From assembly GCF_000802965.1 (NCBI RefSeq), contig NZ_JSAK01000011.1, forward strand, positions 1-64,000: 64,000 bases of DNA, in the 5' to 3' direction. A model generated the notes under the pieces. It worked only from the letters and a program-made list of their open reading frames with translations. It was not told the origin of the DNA and ran no database searches. The position numbers were made by a program, and so were the translations under genes. Below are positions 8,255 to 16,587 of the stretch, piece after piece (within the stretch, counting starts at the first letter, position 1; every line of letters begins with the position of its first letter). The DNA comes from Pseudomonas fluorescens. Its GTDB lineage: Bacteria > Pseudomonadota > Gammaproteobacteria > Pseudomonadales > Pseudomonadaceae.

Positions 8255-8823
8255 TTGCTCGCCTCCATCGGGGTGTTGGTATAACGCTGGCGCAGATCAA
8301 CGCCAGACGCGCAGTAACGACCAATTGCCGCATAACAGTCAGGGCAACTCATCCAGTGGTTGTTGTACGCCGCAGCAGCATCTCGCCATGCCTTTGACGC
8401 CGTAGCGGCGGTGCGGATGATGTGCTGCGACTTAACTTCCTCCACGGCGTGGACCTCGACCGATTGCTCGACCCGCTGCGGCCGGCCGATCCACGCCGGG
8501 CTAGCGCGGATGATGTCGGCCACCAGCACGACGTCCGCATCGGCCAGCTCGACAAGGTCGTGTGACTCCAAATGCCCCTCTTCCAGCAGTACGGCAGGAC
8601 AGGTCTCAAGCAGGCGTGCGACACGGGAAAGCCAGGCGCTCGACGGGACAGGATCGTTAGCGGCGTTCAGTGCGGCGATGATCTCGACCTTGTGTGCAGC
8701 CAGTTCGGCCTGCAGTTCTGCGGGCGGCTCGAAGTCAGCACGCAGTTTGAGACGACCCTCCTGACTGACCGCCATCTCGACGCCCGCCACGCTAGCACGG
8801 TGCATCAGCTCGGCGGCGCTCAC
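8251..8823 (-). CDS. TubC-docking-domain-like hypothetical protein
   Basis: 190 residues, GTG start at 8823 overlapping the upstream stop as GTGA; the longer frame with an upstream ATG would overlap the previous gene further and has no need. Residues 1-50 (SAAELMHRASVAGVEMAVSQ, then LKLRADF, then LQAELAAHKVEIIAAL) match the small helix-strand-helix fold called the TubC N-terminal docking domain, often found in proteins of Pseudomonas islands. Near the C-terminus there is CPDCYAAIGRYC, a possible zinc-binding knuckle. The role in the element is unknown, perhaps as an adaptor to the primase/helicase encoded just upstream. Confidence 0.75.
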   Translation of the reverse strand: MSAAELMHRASVAGVEMAVSQEGRLKLRADFEPPAELQAELAAHKVEIIAALNAANDPVPSSAWLSRVARLLETCPAVLLEEGHLESHDLVELADADVVLVADIIRASPAWIGRPQRVEQSVEVHAVEEVKSQHIIRTAATASKAWRDAAAAYNNHWMSCPDCYAAIGRYCASGVDLRQRYTNTPMEASK

Positions 8824-10508
8824 AGCTCCCGCTCCCAAGGCTGTTCGCTACGCGTGTTTGCGAACGCAGGGAGCTGCGGATTCTGCGGATTCTGCGGAAG
8901 GCCTTGAAATTTCTTGGCTTCAGCGTGCGGAAGATCTGCGGAAGTTTGCGGAAGCTCTGCGGATGCTGGATGGGTTGCGCGGGGGAACCGTGCAATTTCC
9001 GCAACTTTCCGCATATCTTCCGCAGTCGTATAACCGCGCGGTTTCTGGGTTTCCGCAGAATCCGCAACTTCCGCAAGGGGGTTGATCCTGAATTGCTTGC
9101 CGTCGCTGCTCAGCAGGTGGTGATACTTCAACAAAACGGCCAGCACCTTGTCGCGCACCTTGGCCTTACGAACCGCAGGCGGCCCAGACTTGCCCAGATC
9201 ATTGACATGAAACACTTGCCACTTTGCCGCGTGCTTAGGGTCGCGCAACCAGCTCATCAGTTCAGCGGCGCGCTTCAGCTCCGGATCAACCGCGCCTGCA
9301 TCGATGTAGCGCGACCACTCGGAGAGGGAGTAGCGCGCCAGCATGCAAGCGCGGCGCATGCAGTCGGCATCGATATGCTTAACACCCTCAAAACAGCCGA
9401 GCACGGCAGCCAGGCGCAACGCCTGCTCGGCGCAGCGGGCGGCGAACTGCTTCAGGTCAGCGAACATTCCGAGCGGCCCGCGCTCGCGTTCGATCTCGTT
9501 GCGGAAGTCCACCCATACCTGTTTAGCCTCTTCATCAGGCGCCAGAACGGGCGGGGCGACCTCGCCGGTTTCTGGGTCGATATACTCCGGGCTGGCGGCG
9601 ATCTTTTTAAGCCACGACCAGTACGTTTTCAGACGCGGGTCTGCGTAGGCGTTGCGCTTCAGCGAATCAACGGTGATCAAGCAGTTGCCGGCCAGACTAT
9701 CCGGCGCGGCGAGCAGGAAGCGCGCAAGAAAGCCCTGCCCGACCAACAGAGGATTGCTCAGTGCCTCCTTCACGACCACCGATTGCACCATCAGGCGAAT
9801 GCTCAGGCGGCGGTTGTCAGCCACGCCGGAGCCTTCCAGGTTGCTGCGCGAGCGGGTGCGCTCGAACTTCCCTGAGGAATAGACTGTAGTCAGGCCGCCG
9901 AGGGTCGCGGCCACGGTGTCAGCCTTGAGCGAGTGACCACAGAGCATTTGCCCGCCTTCGTCCGTGTCCCAGCTTGCAGCAGACTTGCCCCGGATGAAGT
10001 CACCGACCAACGGCTCGTAAGTCGCATCGCTGTATTGGGTCTTCGGGTCGGGCGGCAGCGGGTTTGCCGCCAGGAACTCTTCACGCGCCTTGCCTTTCAG
10101 GCCGGCAGCCATGGCCTCAATCTTGGCGCAGGCTTGGCGGTGGCGGGCACGCGCCTCCTTCTCCGCTTCGTCAATCGTCTTGAAGGCCAGCTCACGCGCG
10201 ATCGACTTGCCCTCCCCCGAATCGAACAGCGACAGCATGAACAGCATGCAGGGCGCACCTTCCGGCTTACCCAGGGGGTGCCAAGCGTTGACACGCGTCT
10301 GCGCCAGATGCGTGATTGCGCCGACAATGCATTGCCCAGCGATGGCGGCAGGCACCATTGCATGCTCGACAATCGCCTCGACTGCGCCGCGAAGGATGTC
10401 GGGCAGAGCGTCCAAGGGATAGGGCGTCGGCGGCACGACGTCCGGCAGCAGCGGCTTAGGTGCCGACACTACCGGGGCCTGAACTTCGGTCATCAGGGAG
10501 TCGTTCAT
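8820..10508 (-). CDS. DUF3987 (YfjI-type) helicase-like replication protein
   Basis: 562 residues. The central region belongs to the DUF3987 family (E. coli YfjI), found with primase-like genes in integrative elements and satellites. A P-loop-like DSGEGKS occurs near residue 97, in the order expected for an ATPase of RecA/D5 type. Residues 100-450 contain the conserved blocks WDTDEGGQMLCGHS and GQGFLARFLLA. The C-terminal 110 residues appear divergent and basic, perhaps a DNA-binding part. The ATG overlaps the stop of the Toprim gene as ATGA. It probably helps replicate or stabilise the excised element. No structural gene accompanies it. Confidence 0.85.
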   Translation of the reverse strand: MNDSLMTEVQAPVVSAPKPLLPDVVPPTPYPLDALPDILRGAVEAIVEHAMVPAAIAGQCIVGAITHLAQTRVNAWHPLGKPEGAPCMLFMLSLFDSGEGKSIARELAFKTIDEAEKEARARHRQACAKIEAMAAGLKGKAREEFLAANPLPPDPKTQYSDATYEPLVGDFIRGKSAASWDTDEGGQMLCGHSLKADTVAATLGGLTTVYSSGKFERTRSRSNLEGSGVADNRRLSIRLMVQSVVVKEALSNPLLVGQGFLARFLLAAPDSLAGNCLITVDSLKRNAYADPRLKTYWSWLKKIAASPEYIDPETGEVAPPVLAPDEEAKQVWVDFRNEIERERGPLGMFADLKQFAARCAEQALRLAAVLGCFEGVKHIDADCMRRACMLARYSLSEWSRYIDAGAVDPELKRAAELMSWLRDPKHAAKWQVFHVNDLGKSGPPAVRKAKVRDKVLAVLLKYHHLLSSDGKQFRINPLAEVADSAETQKPRGYTTAEDMRKVAEIARFPRATHPASAELPQTSADLPHAEAKKFQGLPQNPQNPQLPAFANTRSEQPWEREL

Positions 10509-11575
10509 ACCCGGCCCTCCCGCCAGACGGCCAAATCGTTGAAGTCGGAGAAATGCCGCGGCGCATCCTCCGGCCAGGCTGGCAGGACGTACCCGCAGCT
10601 GAGCATCGCAGCCGCATGGACGGCCGCCACCTTGCCCGTGTTGGGCTTGCCCTCGACTTCCTTGGCGCGGTCATCGTCGCCGCCGACGATCAGCACGGCA
10701 TCGGGATAGCTGTGCTTCAGCTCTAAGCCAGCCGGCAGCAAATTGCCGGCGTTCATTGCAGCGGCGACCGGCTTGCCGGTCTGCTCGTGAAGCGTGGCAG
10801 CCGTGGCGATACCTTCGACGATGAACAGCTCGACGCCGGGCTCGATACGCCCGAACAGGCAATAGCAACCGGTGATCCGGCCACCCTGAAGGAAAAGCTT
10901 GTTGCCATTGACCTTGATGCGCTGAAGGCTTACCAATTCGCCGCGCCAGTAGATGGGAACCAGTAACTCGCTGCCGAGCTGGCGCAGATGGTGGGGTTTG
11001 ATGCGCTTGCGGGCCAGGTACGGATGGTTGAGATCAGCCGGCCCGGCGAGTGCCCAGTCGCAACGTGCACGAGCGGCGGCCTGCTCCCACTTGGCCCGCA
11101 TTTTTTCATCGTCTTGCTGCTTACGCTGCTCACACTGGCGGGCGTAACGCTGCCGCGCGACCTCCTCGGCGAGCAGGTCACGCTCGTGGTCATCTCCGAA
11201 CGGCAGCCCCAGTTGCCCGGCGATAATGCGAGCGGCATCGATCTGCCGGCAGCCACGCAGGTAGGCCAGCAGCGAAACGAGGTCGCCACCTTTATCGCCG
11301 CTGGCGAAGTCGTGCCATTTGCCGGTGTGACAGTCGATGCTGAACGACCCGGGCGTGCGGTCACCGCGCACCGGATTGATTGCCCAATACTCTTTGCCCT
11401 TGCGAGTGCCATCCGGCAGCCAGTCGGCCAGCAGATTGTCGGCAGCGAGCAGAGCCGCATCAGCGATGCGCTGAAACTCAATATGGATCGGCATCAGTGC
11501 AAACCCGCCAGCGCCGACTTTCTTCAGGCCGAACGCTACCGCCCCGCGTTGATTCGTGGGTTGTTGGGTACGCAT
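10505..11575 (-). CDS. CHC2/Toprim primase-like protein
   Basis: 356 residues. Residues about 45-110 resemble a primase zinc-domain neighbour (TPGSFSIDCHTGKWHDFA, then GDKGGDLVSLLAYL). Residues about 250-330 are a Toprim domain: LFIVEGIATAATL supplies the catalytic Glu, and LIVGGDDD supplies the Asp-x-Asp pair. The protein therefore looks like a primer-making or related replication enzyme for the element. GGAGGAG lies about seven bases before the ATG at 11575, fixing the start over an internal ATG at residue 28. Genes on both sides overlap it or lie within three bases, giving one operon with the DUF3987 protein. Confidence 0.85.
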   Translation of the reverse strand: MRTQQPTNQRGAVAFGLKKVGAGGFALMPIHIEFQRIADAALLAADNLLADWLPDGTRKGKEYWAINPVRGDRTPGSFSIDCHTGKWHDFASGDKGGDLVSLLAYLRGCRQIDAARIIAGQLGLPFGDDHERDLLAEEVARQRYARQCEQRKQQDDEKMRAKWEQAAARARCDWALAGPADLNHPYLARKRIKPHHLRQLGSELLVPIYWRGELVSLQRIKVNGNKLFLQGGRITGCYCLFGRIEPGVELFIVEGIATAATLHEQTGKPVAAAMNAGNLLPAGLELKHSYPDAVLIVGGDDDRAKEVEGKPNTGKVAAVHAAAMLSCGYVLPAWPEDAPRHFSDFNDLAVWREGRV

Positions 11576-11578
11576 GGG

Positions 11579-11878
11579 TTACTCCTCCTGCGGGGTCAGG
11601 AAGTCACCGAACACCACGTATTCGGACGGAATGTTATCGCTGCAAATATAACCATCAAGCAGCGAGTGGATCTCGTCGTAGATGAAGCTCTGACGATCCT
11701 CGATACGGTGGCCGGTATTGGTCATCACCGCCCACAAGACCAGCCAGTACAGAGCGAACTGCGCCGTTGTAATCAGAAGGGGGAAGACGGATTCACCAAG
11801 GAGCAGGCGGTTGACCGGACTGACAATCTGGCCGCGGGTGCGGGTACGTAGCCGGCAAAGGGAGTGGTCGTTTTTCAT
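11579..11878 (-). CDS. Hypothetical small membrane-associated protein of the element
   Basis: 99 residues from an ATG at 11878 that shares one base with the stop of the AlpA-like gene (TAATG). Residues about 25-45 (VFPLLITTAQFALYWLVLWAVM) form one probable membrane helix. The remainder is acidic and soluble (HRIEDRQSFIYDEIHSLLDG). An upstream in-frame start exists but would lie inside the AlpA gene. I do not recognise the family; position between the regulator and the primase is its only functional clue. Confidence 0.65.
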   Translation of the reverse strand: MKNDHSLCRLRTRTRGQIVSPVNRLLLGESVFPLLITTAQFALYWLVLWAVMTNTGHRIEDRQSFIYDEIHSLLDGYICSDNIPSEYVVFGDFLTPQEE

Positions 11879-12084
11879 TACTGGCGAACCCCCAATTGCT
11901 CGGCAATCCACGCCTCGACTTCCAGAGAATCCCAGCCGACCGCATGAGCGCCAGCGATGCGGCGGGATTTCGGGAAACGGCCATCCTTCATCAAATCGTA
12001 AATCGTGGTGCGACCCAGGCCGGTTTTAGCCTTCAACGTTGTCATGCGCCAGATACAGCGGGGAGATTGTACTGTTACGGTCAT
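11878..12084 (-). CDS. AlpA-family transcriptional regulator
   Basis: 68 residues. An MerR/excisionase-like winged helix is visible: IWRMTTLKAKTGLGRTTIYDLMKDGRFP is the recognition part, followed by the conserved GW.SLEVEAWIAE ending. AlpA-type proteins in P4-like elements activate the integrase or excision genes. The start at 12084 (MTVTVQS) is chosen because the purine-rich AGAGATAACG precedes it; a start seven codons earlier is possible. It heads the replication cluster and reads in the same direction as the integrase. Confidence 0.9.
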   Translation of the reverse strand: MTVTVQSPRCIWRMTTLKAKTGLGRTTIYDLMKDGRFPKSRRIAGAHAVGWDSLEVEAWIAEQLGVRQ

Positions 12085-12185
12085 CGTCGTTATCTCTGGA
12101 GCCACCTCGTAGTGAAGCGGACGATGCCTAAACTATGTGAGCGAAACAGAGGGAGCTAAACCACTAAATCGGAGCATTTAATGGT

Positions 12186-12689
12186 TTAACCTTCGAAGCC
12201 ATCCAGCAGGCCATGAAGCTCGGTATCGATAAGTTTCTCAGCGTCGTCTCGATGCTTCTCCAGTGCGCGATGTACTTGGCGCTCCGAAACCCCATAGCGG
12301 TCAGCGACATCGTTGCAGGCTGCTTCCCAGCCAAGCCCGTCTCTTATAAGGAGTACAACAGCTGCTGATAGGCCGAAGTCCCGCTCAATTTTGCTGGCGT
12401 CCTCTGGGCGTCCACGTCCTCGACGCAGTAGCAGCGTTGCATCCTCCTTACCGGCTGTTCGCTCCAAGGTTTGCTTGAAAACCTCCGTGATATAGCGCGT
12501 GAACACACTCGTGTCATATGGCAGACCAGCGGTCATTTGTTCGAGGAAGCACTCGATCAGGCATCGCTCTGCGTAAGTCTCGCCATCCAGCGCGCACAAA
12601 AGCCCCACTTCAAGGTCATCAGGTGTTGCGTCTGCCCACTTAGGTCCTTGTTGCTCTTGATTCAAATCGAGTTCGGTATGCTTAGTCAT
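12186..12689 (-). CDS. Hypothetical protein with a helix-turn-helix-like segment
   Basis: 167 residues, acidic. Residues about 125-155 (ACNDVADRYGVSERQVHRALEKH) look like a helix-turn-helix: an alanine-rich first helix, GVSER as turn and a recognition helix. This suggests a small DNA-binding regulator. The N-terminal half contains a long helical region. Its start overlaps the integrase stop by eight bases, so it is probably co-transcribed with the integrase. No family is recognised. Confidence 0.7.
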   Translation of the reverse strand: MTKHTELDLNQEQQGPKWADATPDDLEVGLLCALDGETYAERCLIECFLEQMTAGLPYDTSVFTRYITEVFKQTLERTAGKEDATLLLRRGRGRPEDASKIERDFGLSAAVVLLIRDGLGWEAACNDVADRYGVSERQVHRALEKHRDDAEKLIDTELHGLLDGFEG

Positions 12690-13941
12690 GGATTATTTTC
12701 CGAATCGGAACGACGTTATGTGCTGGTTGTTTGGTCGCGTAGTTTGCCCAATCGTCCATAAGGGCGCGACGCTTCTTGATGAAGTCGGATCGGGAGTAAG
12801 CAGCCTCGGTCTGATCGCGCTCATCGTGAGCCAAAGCCAGCTCGCAGATTTCTCGAGGATAGTTGGTGCACTCGTTTGCCCAGTCGCGAAAGCTCGCCCG
12901 GAAGCCATGTCGAGTAATATCGGCATGGTCGAGACTATGTAGCAGGTTGCGAATGGCGTTAGCGTGCATGACGCCGGTTTTTCCTTGGCCAGGGAATAGA
13001 TATGGGCTGTCCTCAGTGATGGATGGCATCGACTGCAGCAGCTGGAGAAGCTCGACAACCTGGGGAGCTAGGGGAATATCGAAGGCTTGACGCATCTTCA
13101 TGCGCTCGGCGGGCAGAGACCAGACACCACCCTGCAAATCAAATTCCGCCCAAGTGGCAAGCCGGACCATCTGCGCACGTGCGCCGGTCAGGATAAGCAG
13201 GCGAGCTGCCATGCCGGCGCGCGTCTCGCTCTGCACCAGCTTGACCATAAGCCCCGGTACGTCGCCCCAGTGCATAGCAGGAAAGTGCTGACGCTTGCGA
13301 GCCTTCTTCTTCTCAGCCTTACTTAGCAGATTATCCAGGTGTCCGCGCCAGCGCGCTGGATTGTCCCCATCGCGCAGGCGGCGGGCCTTGGCCGCGTCCA
13401 ATACCTGTTCAATCTGACCGCGCACTTCATCGGCGGTACGGGTCTTGGTCGCCCAGATCGGCTGCAACACCTTCAAGACGTGCTCGACTTGAATGTCGCT
13501 GGTCGACAGCTTGCCGATAACGGGGAAGGCGTATAGCTCCAACTTTCGCAGCCAGCCTTTACGCCATTTCTCGGACCAGTCAGTGCCGTGGGCGTTCCGG
13601 TATTCGGTCGCCAACGTCTCGAAAGTCACACCTCGCGCCTGTGCCTGTCGTTCAGCTTCACGCTTGGCTTCTCGCTCGGCATCCCGGGTGGCAAGAGGAT
13701 CACCTCCAGCAACCAAAACTTTTCGTTGATCTGCGGCCAGTTCGCGAGCCTTCGCAAGGGTAACGGTTGGATAAGGGCCTAAGCCCATCTCACGGCCTTT
13801 GCTCGCCAGTTTGTAACGGAAAATCCAGCTGGGTACTCCGGCTTTGCTTATCTGGAAATACAAACCATCGCCGTCGTTGGTTTTTCCTGCATCTCCAGAT
13901 TTAACAAGTGATTCGATTGCCTTAATTGTCAGCTTGCCCAT
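12682..13941 (-). CDS. P4-type tyrosine recombinase (integrase) of the island
   Basis: 419 residues. Residues 1-90 are the DUF4102 arm-binding domain (DGDGLYFQI, WIFRYKLASKGREMGLGPYP). The catalytic domain shows the family residues: Arg in LTGARAQMVRL, His-x-x-Arg in HGFRASFRDW and Tyr in AYSRSDF. All active-site residues are present, so the enzyme should be functional. The ATG at 13941 follows GGGGA with the right spacing; a start further upstream has no support. The gene's 5' end faces the chromosome, the usual arrangement with the attachment site just beyond, so the island boundary should lie between 13,942 and 14,150. No tRNA gene was found there. Confidence 0.93.
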   Translation of the reverse strand: MGKLTIKAIESLVKSGDAGKTNDGDGLYFQISKAGVPSWIFRYKLASKGREMGLGPYPTVTLAKARELAADQRKVLVAGGDPLATRDAEREAKREAERQAQARGVTFETLATEYRNAHGTDWSEKWRKGWLRKLELYAFPVIGKLSTSDIQVEHVLKVLQPIWATKTRTADEVRGQIEQVLDAAKARRLRDGDNPARWRGHLDNLLSKAEKKKARKRQHFPAMHWGDVPGLMVKLVQSETRAGMAARLLILTGARAQMVRLATWAEFDLQGGVWSLPAERMKMRQAFDIPLAPQVVELLQLLQSMPSITEDSPYLFPGQGKTGVMHANAIRNLLHSLDHADITRHGFRASFRDWANECTNYPREICELALAHDERDQTEAAYSRSDFIKKRRALMDDWANYATKQPAHNVVPIRKIIHD

Positions 13942-14088
13942 AAAGTCCCCATCATTCCGACCCACACCTTGACCCACACCTTAATCGCGGTTTACAGCGT
14001 TCGATGTCGGACATATCTGGACTGATAGTAGGCTTAAACCCTTGTAAAATCTAGACTTATAGAACACCCACGAAAAACCTCGGACCAC

Positions 14089-14116
14089 AAAAATGCCGGC
14101 CACAAGCCGGCTTTTT
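14089..14116 (-). terminator. Bidirectional hairpin terminator at the end of the mag operon
   Basis: A perfect GCCGGC stem with a five-base loop, flanked by A and T runs on both sides. On the minus strand it follows the magF stop by about 35 bases and ends in TTTTT. It also lies at the junction with the island, whose integrase starts 148 bases away. Confidence 0.8.
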
Positions 14117-14150
14117 AATGCCTGACAGAAACGTAATCCGGCAATGACAC

Positions 14151-14963
14151 TCACGGATAACTAAACCCCTTAACCAACGTCAACTCCCCCACCGCTCGCA
14201 TCGGCACCAGAAACGTCTCCATCTTCTCGCTCGGCGTGCCCTCCTCGGTTATCACCGTCACCTGCGCGGTGGTCAGCGGTTGAACCGCCTCTTCCTGCCC
14301 TTCTTCATCACTGCGATACCCGCCGCCAAAGTAATTCACATACACCAGATACTGACCCTTCATCGGCGCCGGCATGGCGAAGATTTCCGGGCCGTAACCG
14401 GTGGTCACGTCGACGTCGAGTGCAGCGCCATTGGGCGCGACGCGGTCGCCGTACCAGATGTGGGCACCGTCGGGGGTGATCAGGTGTAGATCCAGATCGG
14501 TGCCATCGCTGTCCCACGCCAGCAACACGCGCAATTTCGCCGGTGTTGAGCCACCGCTGGCATTTAAAAACTGAACACGACGGCGTTGTTGGCCATCGGG
14601 ACTGCGGACTTCAACGCTGTTGCTGCCGTTGGGGAATGAAAACGGCCGATCAAAGCGGCCGGTCGGGTCGATTTTCAGCGGCATGCTGACACCGTTCACA
14701 ATCAACCGACCGGGCTCTTCAGATTTAGGTACGGCTTTGATCTGCCCGGCGATGCGTGCGGTGTTGGCCTGCCCTGCCGGGGTGTTCACCGATGAAGCGG
14801 GGTAGTTGACGGTTTGGCGAAAACGTTCGCCTTCACCTTCGGGCGTGCCAGTACGCCAGCCGCCGGCAGGGGTATCCAGTTTGACGCTGTCGGCAGCCAT
14901 TGCCGGCGATACCACGGCGAACGTGCAGAGCAACAACAAGACCGTCGGATAACGAAGTGTCAT
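14151..14963 (-). CDS. magF: Periplasmic DUF2135 protein MagF (YfaP-like)
   Basis: 270 residues with a signal peptide (residues 1-24, cleavage after AMA). The C-terminal DUF2135 domain shows LAWDSDGTDLDLHLITPDG, then FAMPAPMKGQYLVYVNY, an all-beta domain of unknown chemistry. It is the last gene of a six-gene operon and is a paralogue of the first gene (magA), with which it shares the PxGGWR start of the mature protein. In P. aeruginosa the corresponding protein is reported to contact the macroglobulin MagD. A secreted or periplasmic location is predicted. The symbol follows gene order. Confidence 0.88.
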   Translation of the reverse strand: MTLRYPTVLLLLCTFAVVSPAMAADSVKLDTPAGGWRTGTPEGEGERFRQTVNYPASSVNTPAGQANTARIAGQIKAVPKSEEPGRLIVNGVSMPLKIDPTGRFDRPFSFPNGSNSVEVRSPDGQQRRRVQFLNASGGSTPAKLRVLLAWDSDGTDLDLHLITPDGAHIWYGDRVAPNGAALDVDVTTGYGPEIFAMPAPMKGQYLVYVNYFGGGYRSDEEGQEEAVQPLTTAQVTVITEEGTPSEKMETFLVPMRAVGELTLVKGFSYP

Positions 14964-14966
14964 GGT

Positions 14967-16586
14967 CTATTCCAGCAAAAGTTGACGGGCGAGCCCTTCG
15001 ATGTAGGTTTCATCCTGGCCGTTGGGGTGTGCTTCGAAGGCAAGGTGCAGGTATTCGTGAGTCAGGTCGAGGCGGTCTTGCAGCGAGAGCACGCCGCGCA
15101 CGTAGATGCGCTGGCGTTCGCGATCGACATAGGGACGACCGAAGGTCAGGCGGCAGACGGCGAAGGTGCTGACTTCGTTGTAGCCGGTTTCGCTTTCCAG
15201 CCGTGGGCGCCAGCCACGGCGCTGCTTCTGCAGCCAGTCCTGGGCGGCGGGCAGTGCTTCGCAGGAGGCGACGGGATTGTCCCAGCGACTGAGGCTGGCG
15301 CGCGGGTAAGCGTGCAGGAGAATGGCGTCGTAGCGCTGACCGGCGTTGGCTTGCTCGACCGCTTGCTGCCAGGACAATTTGTCCGGGCCTGCTTGATCTG
15401 AATGGTAGGTGACGGTGCTGCCGGCCAACACCAGGTCGCTGGTCCACGCAGCAATGCGGCGGGCTTCTGCGGAGGCCGGGCGCGGGGCGACGCGCTGACG
15501 GCTGCTGCTGTCGTCGATGCTCAGGCAGTCGCCGTTGCGGGTGGCGTTTTGCAGGAGGTAGGTGCGGACTGCAACGGCCAGGGCTTTGGCAGCCTCGGCC
15601 GGTTCCGGTCTGGCTTCACGCTGGAGCACACGCGCGACGTACTCTTCGCGGTCCAGGCGGGCGACGAGCTTGTCATTCAACAAGAACAGCTCGCCGTCAC
15701 TGTGGATATCGAGTTGATTGCCGTTGGTGAATTCGACGCGGTAATCGCCCTGTAATGGCCCGTCAGAAACCACACGATCTCCCGCTACAACGCGCCCGAT
15801 CGGATAGCGGGAAAACAATCCGACTTCGACACAACGCCCCGTCTCCGCCGGCCAACCTGTCGGCAACACCGTTGCCAACGCCGCACCATAATGACGAAGC
15901 ACCATTTGACTGGTGCCACGCCCACCGGCCCAGATTGGAGTGCCATCCGCCGTCCAACCGGCAAATCCGCCCTGACGTGACGATGGATCCTGATCCCCCA
16001 ACCAGCTCCAGGTTTTCACCCGCAACCCGCCGCCCAGTTCGCCCACCACGTTGCCGTCGGCGGCATTGAGCACCACGTCCAGCAACACTCGCCGCGCCTG
16101 ATCCTGCGCGGGCATCAATGCCAGCTCCCGTAACAATCCAGCCACCGACACGCGCGTCGAAGGCTGTAAAGATGGCAAATCCAGCAACCACTCCGGCGCC
16201 TGTCGCGCTTGCCAATAGCTGCGCCAGTCAGCACCGGTAATGCCCAAGCGTGCCGGCTCAAAGTACAAGCCGCACGACTTCACCAACGCCTGACCGCGCT
16301 CGATCTTGCCACCCGCGGTGCAGCAATAAACCTCTTCCTTCGACTGCCCGCGACATTCGTAAGGTGCCTCATGAGCCCCGGTATCCACCAGCCAAGCGTA
16401 AACGAACAACTTCCACAAACTGCCCAATGGCGCCTGCACATCAGCCGCCAACGGCTCGCGTGAAATCACCTGGGTCCGGCTCAACGACAGCAATTCACCT
16501 TTGAAACCCAGCCGCAGCGGCTCCTCCTGCGCCGTGGCCAGCGCAGGAATCAAACACAGCAGCCAACAGACCAGAGGCCGAAACAT
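14967..16586 (-). CDS. magE: DUF2300 protein MagE (YfaQ-like), SpoIID-like C-terminal part
   Basis: 539 residues with a signal peptide (MFRPLVCWLLCLIPALATA). Residues about 50-110 contain GSLWKLFVYAWL, an Ser-x-x-Lys pattern like that of penicillin-binding enzymes, followed by ECRGQSKEEVYCC. Residues about 310-390 (EYVARVLQREARPEPAEAAK, ALAVAVRTYLL) strongly resemble the SpoIID fold, which acts on peptidoglycan. A peptidoglycan-related role is thus inferred; the family itself has only a DUF label. The start codon lies one base after the magD stop, so it is translated in the same operon. Expected location is the periplasm. Confidence 0.85.
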   Translation of the reverse strand: MFRPLVCWLLCLIPALATAQEEPLRLGFKGELLSLSRTQVISREPLAADVQAPLGSLWKLFVYAWLVDTGAHEAPYECRGQSKEEVYCCTAGGKIERGQALVKSCGLYFEPARLGITGADWRSYWQARQAPEWLLDLPSLQPSTRVSVAGLLRELALMPAQDQARRVLLDVVLNAADGNVVGELGGGLRVKTWSWLGDQDPSSRQGGFAGWTADGTPIWAGGRGTSQMVLRHYGAALATVLPTGWPAETGRCVEVGLFSRYPIGRVVAGDRVVSDGPLQGDYRVEFTNGNQLDIHSDGELFLLNDKLVARLDREEYVARVLQREARPEPAEAAKALAVAVRTYLLQNATRNGDCLSIDDSSSRQRVAPRPASAEARRIAAWTSDLVLAGSTVTYHSDQAGPDKLSWQQAVEQANAGQRYDAILLHAYPRASLSRWDNPVASCEALPAAQDWLQKQRRGWRPRLESETGYNEVSTFAVCRLTFGRPYVDRERQRIYVRGVLSLQDRLDLTHEYLHLAFEAHPNGQDETYIEGLARQLLLE

Positions 16587-16587
16587 G

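Noticed and set aside
8904..9875. 323-codon plus-strand frame antisense to the DUF3987 gene
   Set aside because: It is the mirror of a conserved protein, with His/Arg-rich composition and no start signals.
13942..14088. tRNA or tmRNA 3' end as integration site
   Set aside because: No T-loop with matching acceptor stem or CCA end could be folded; only a TTCGAT was seen, without partner arms.
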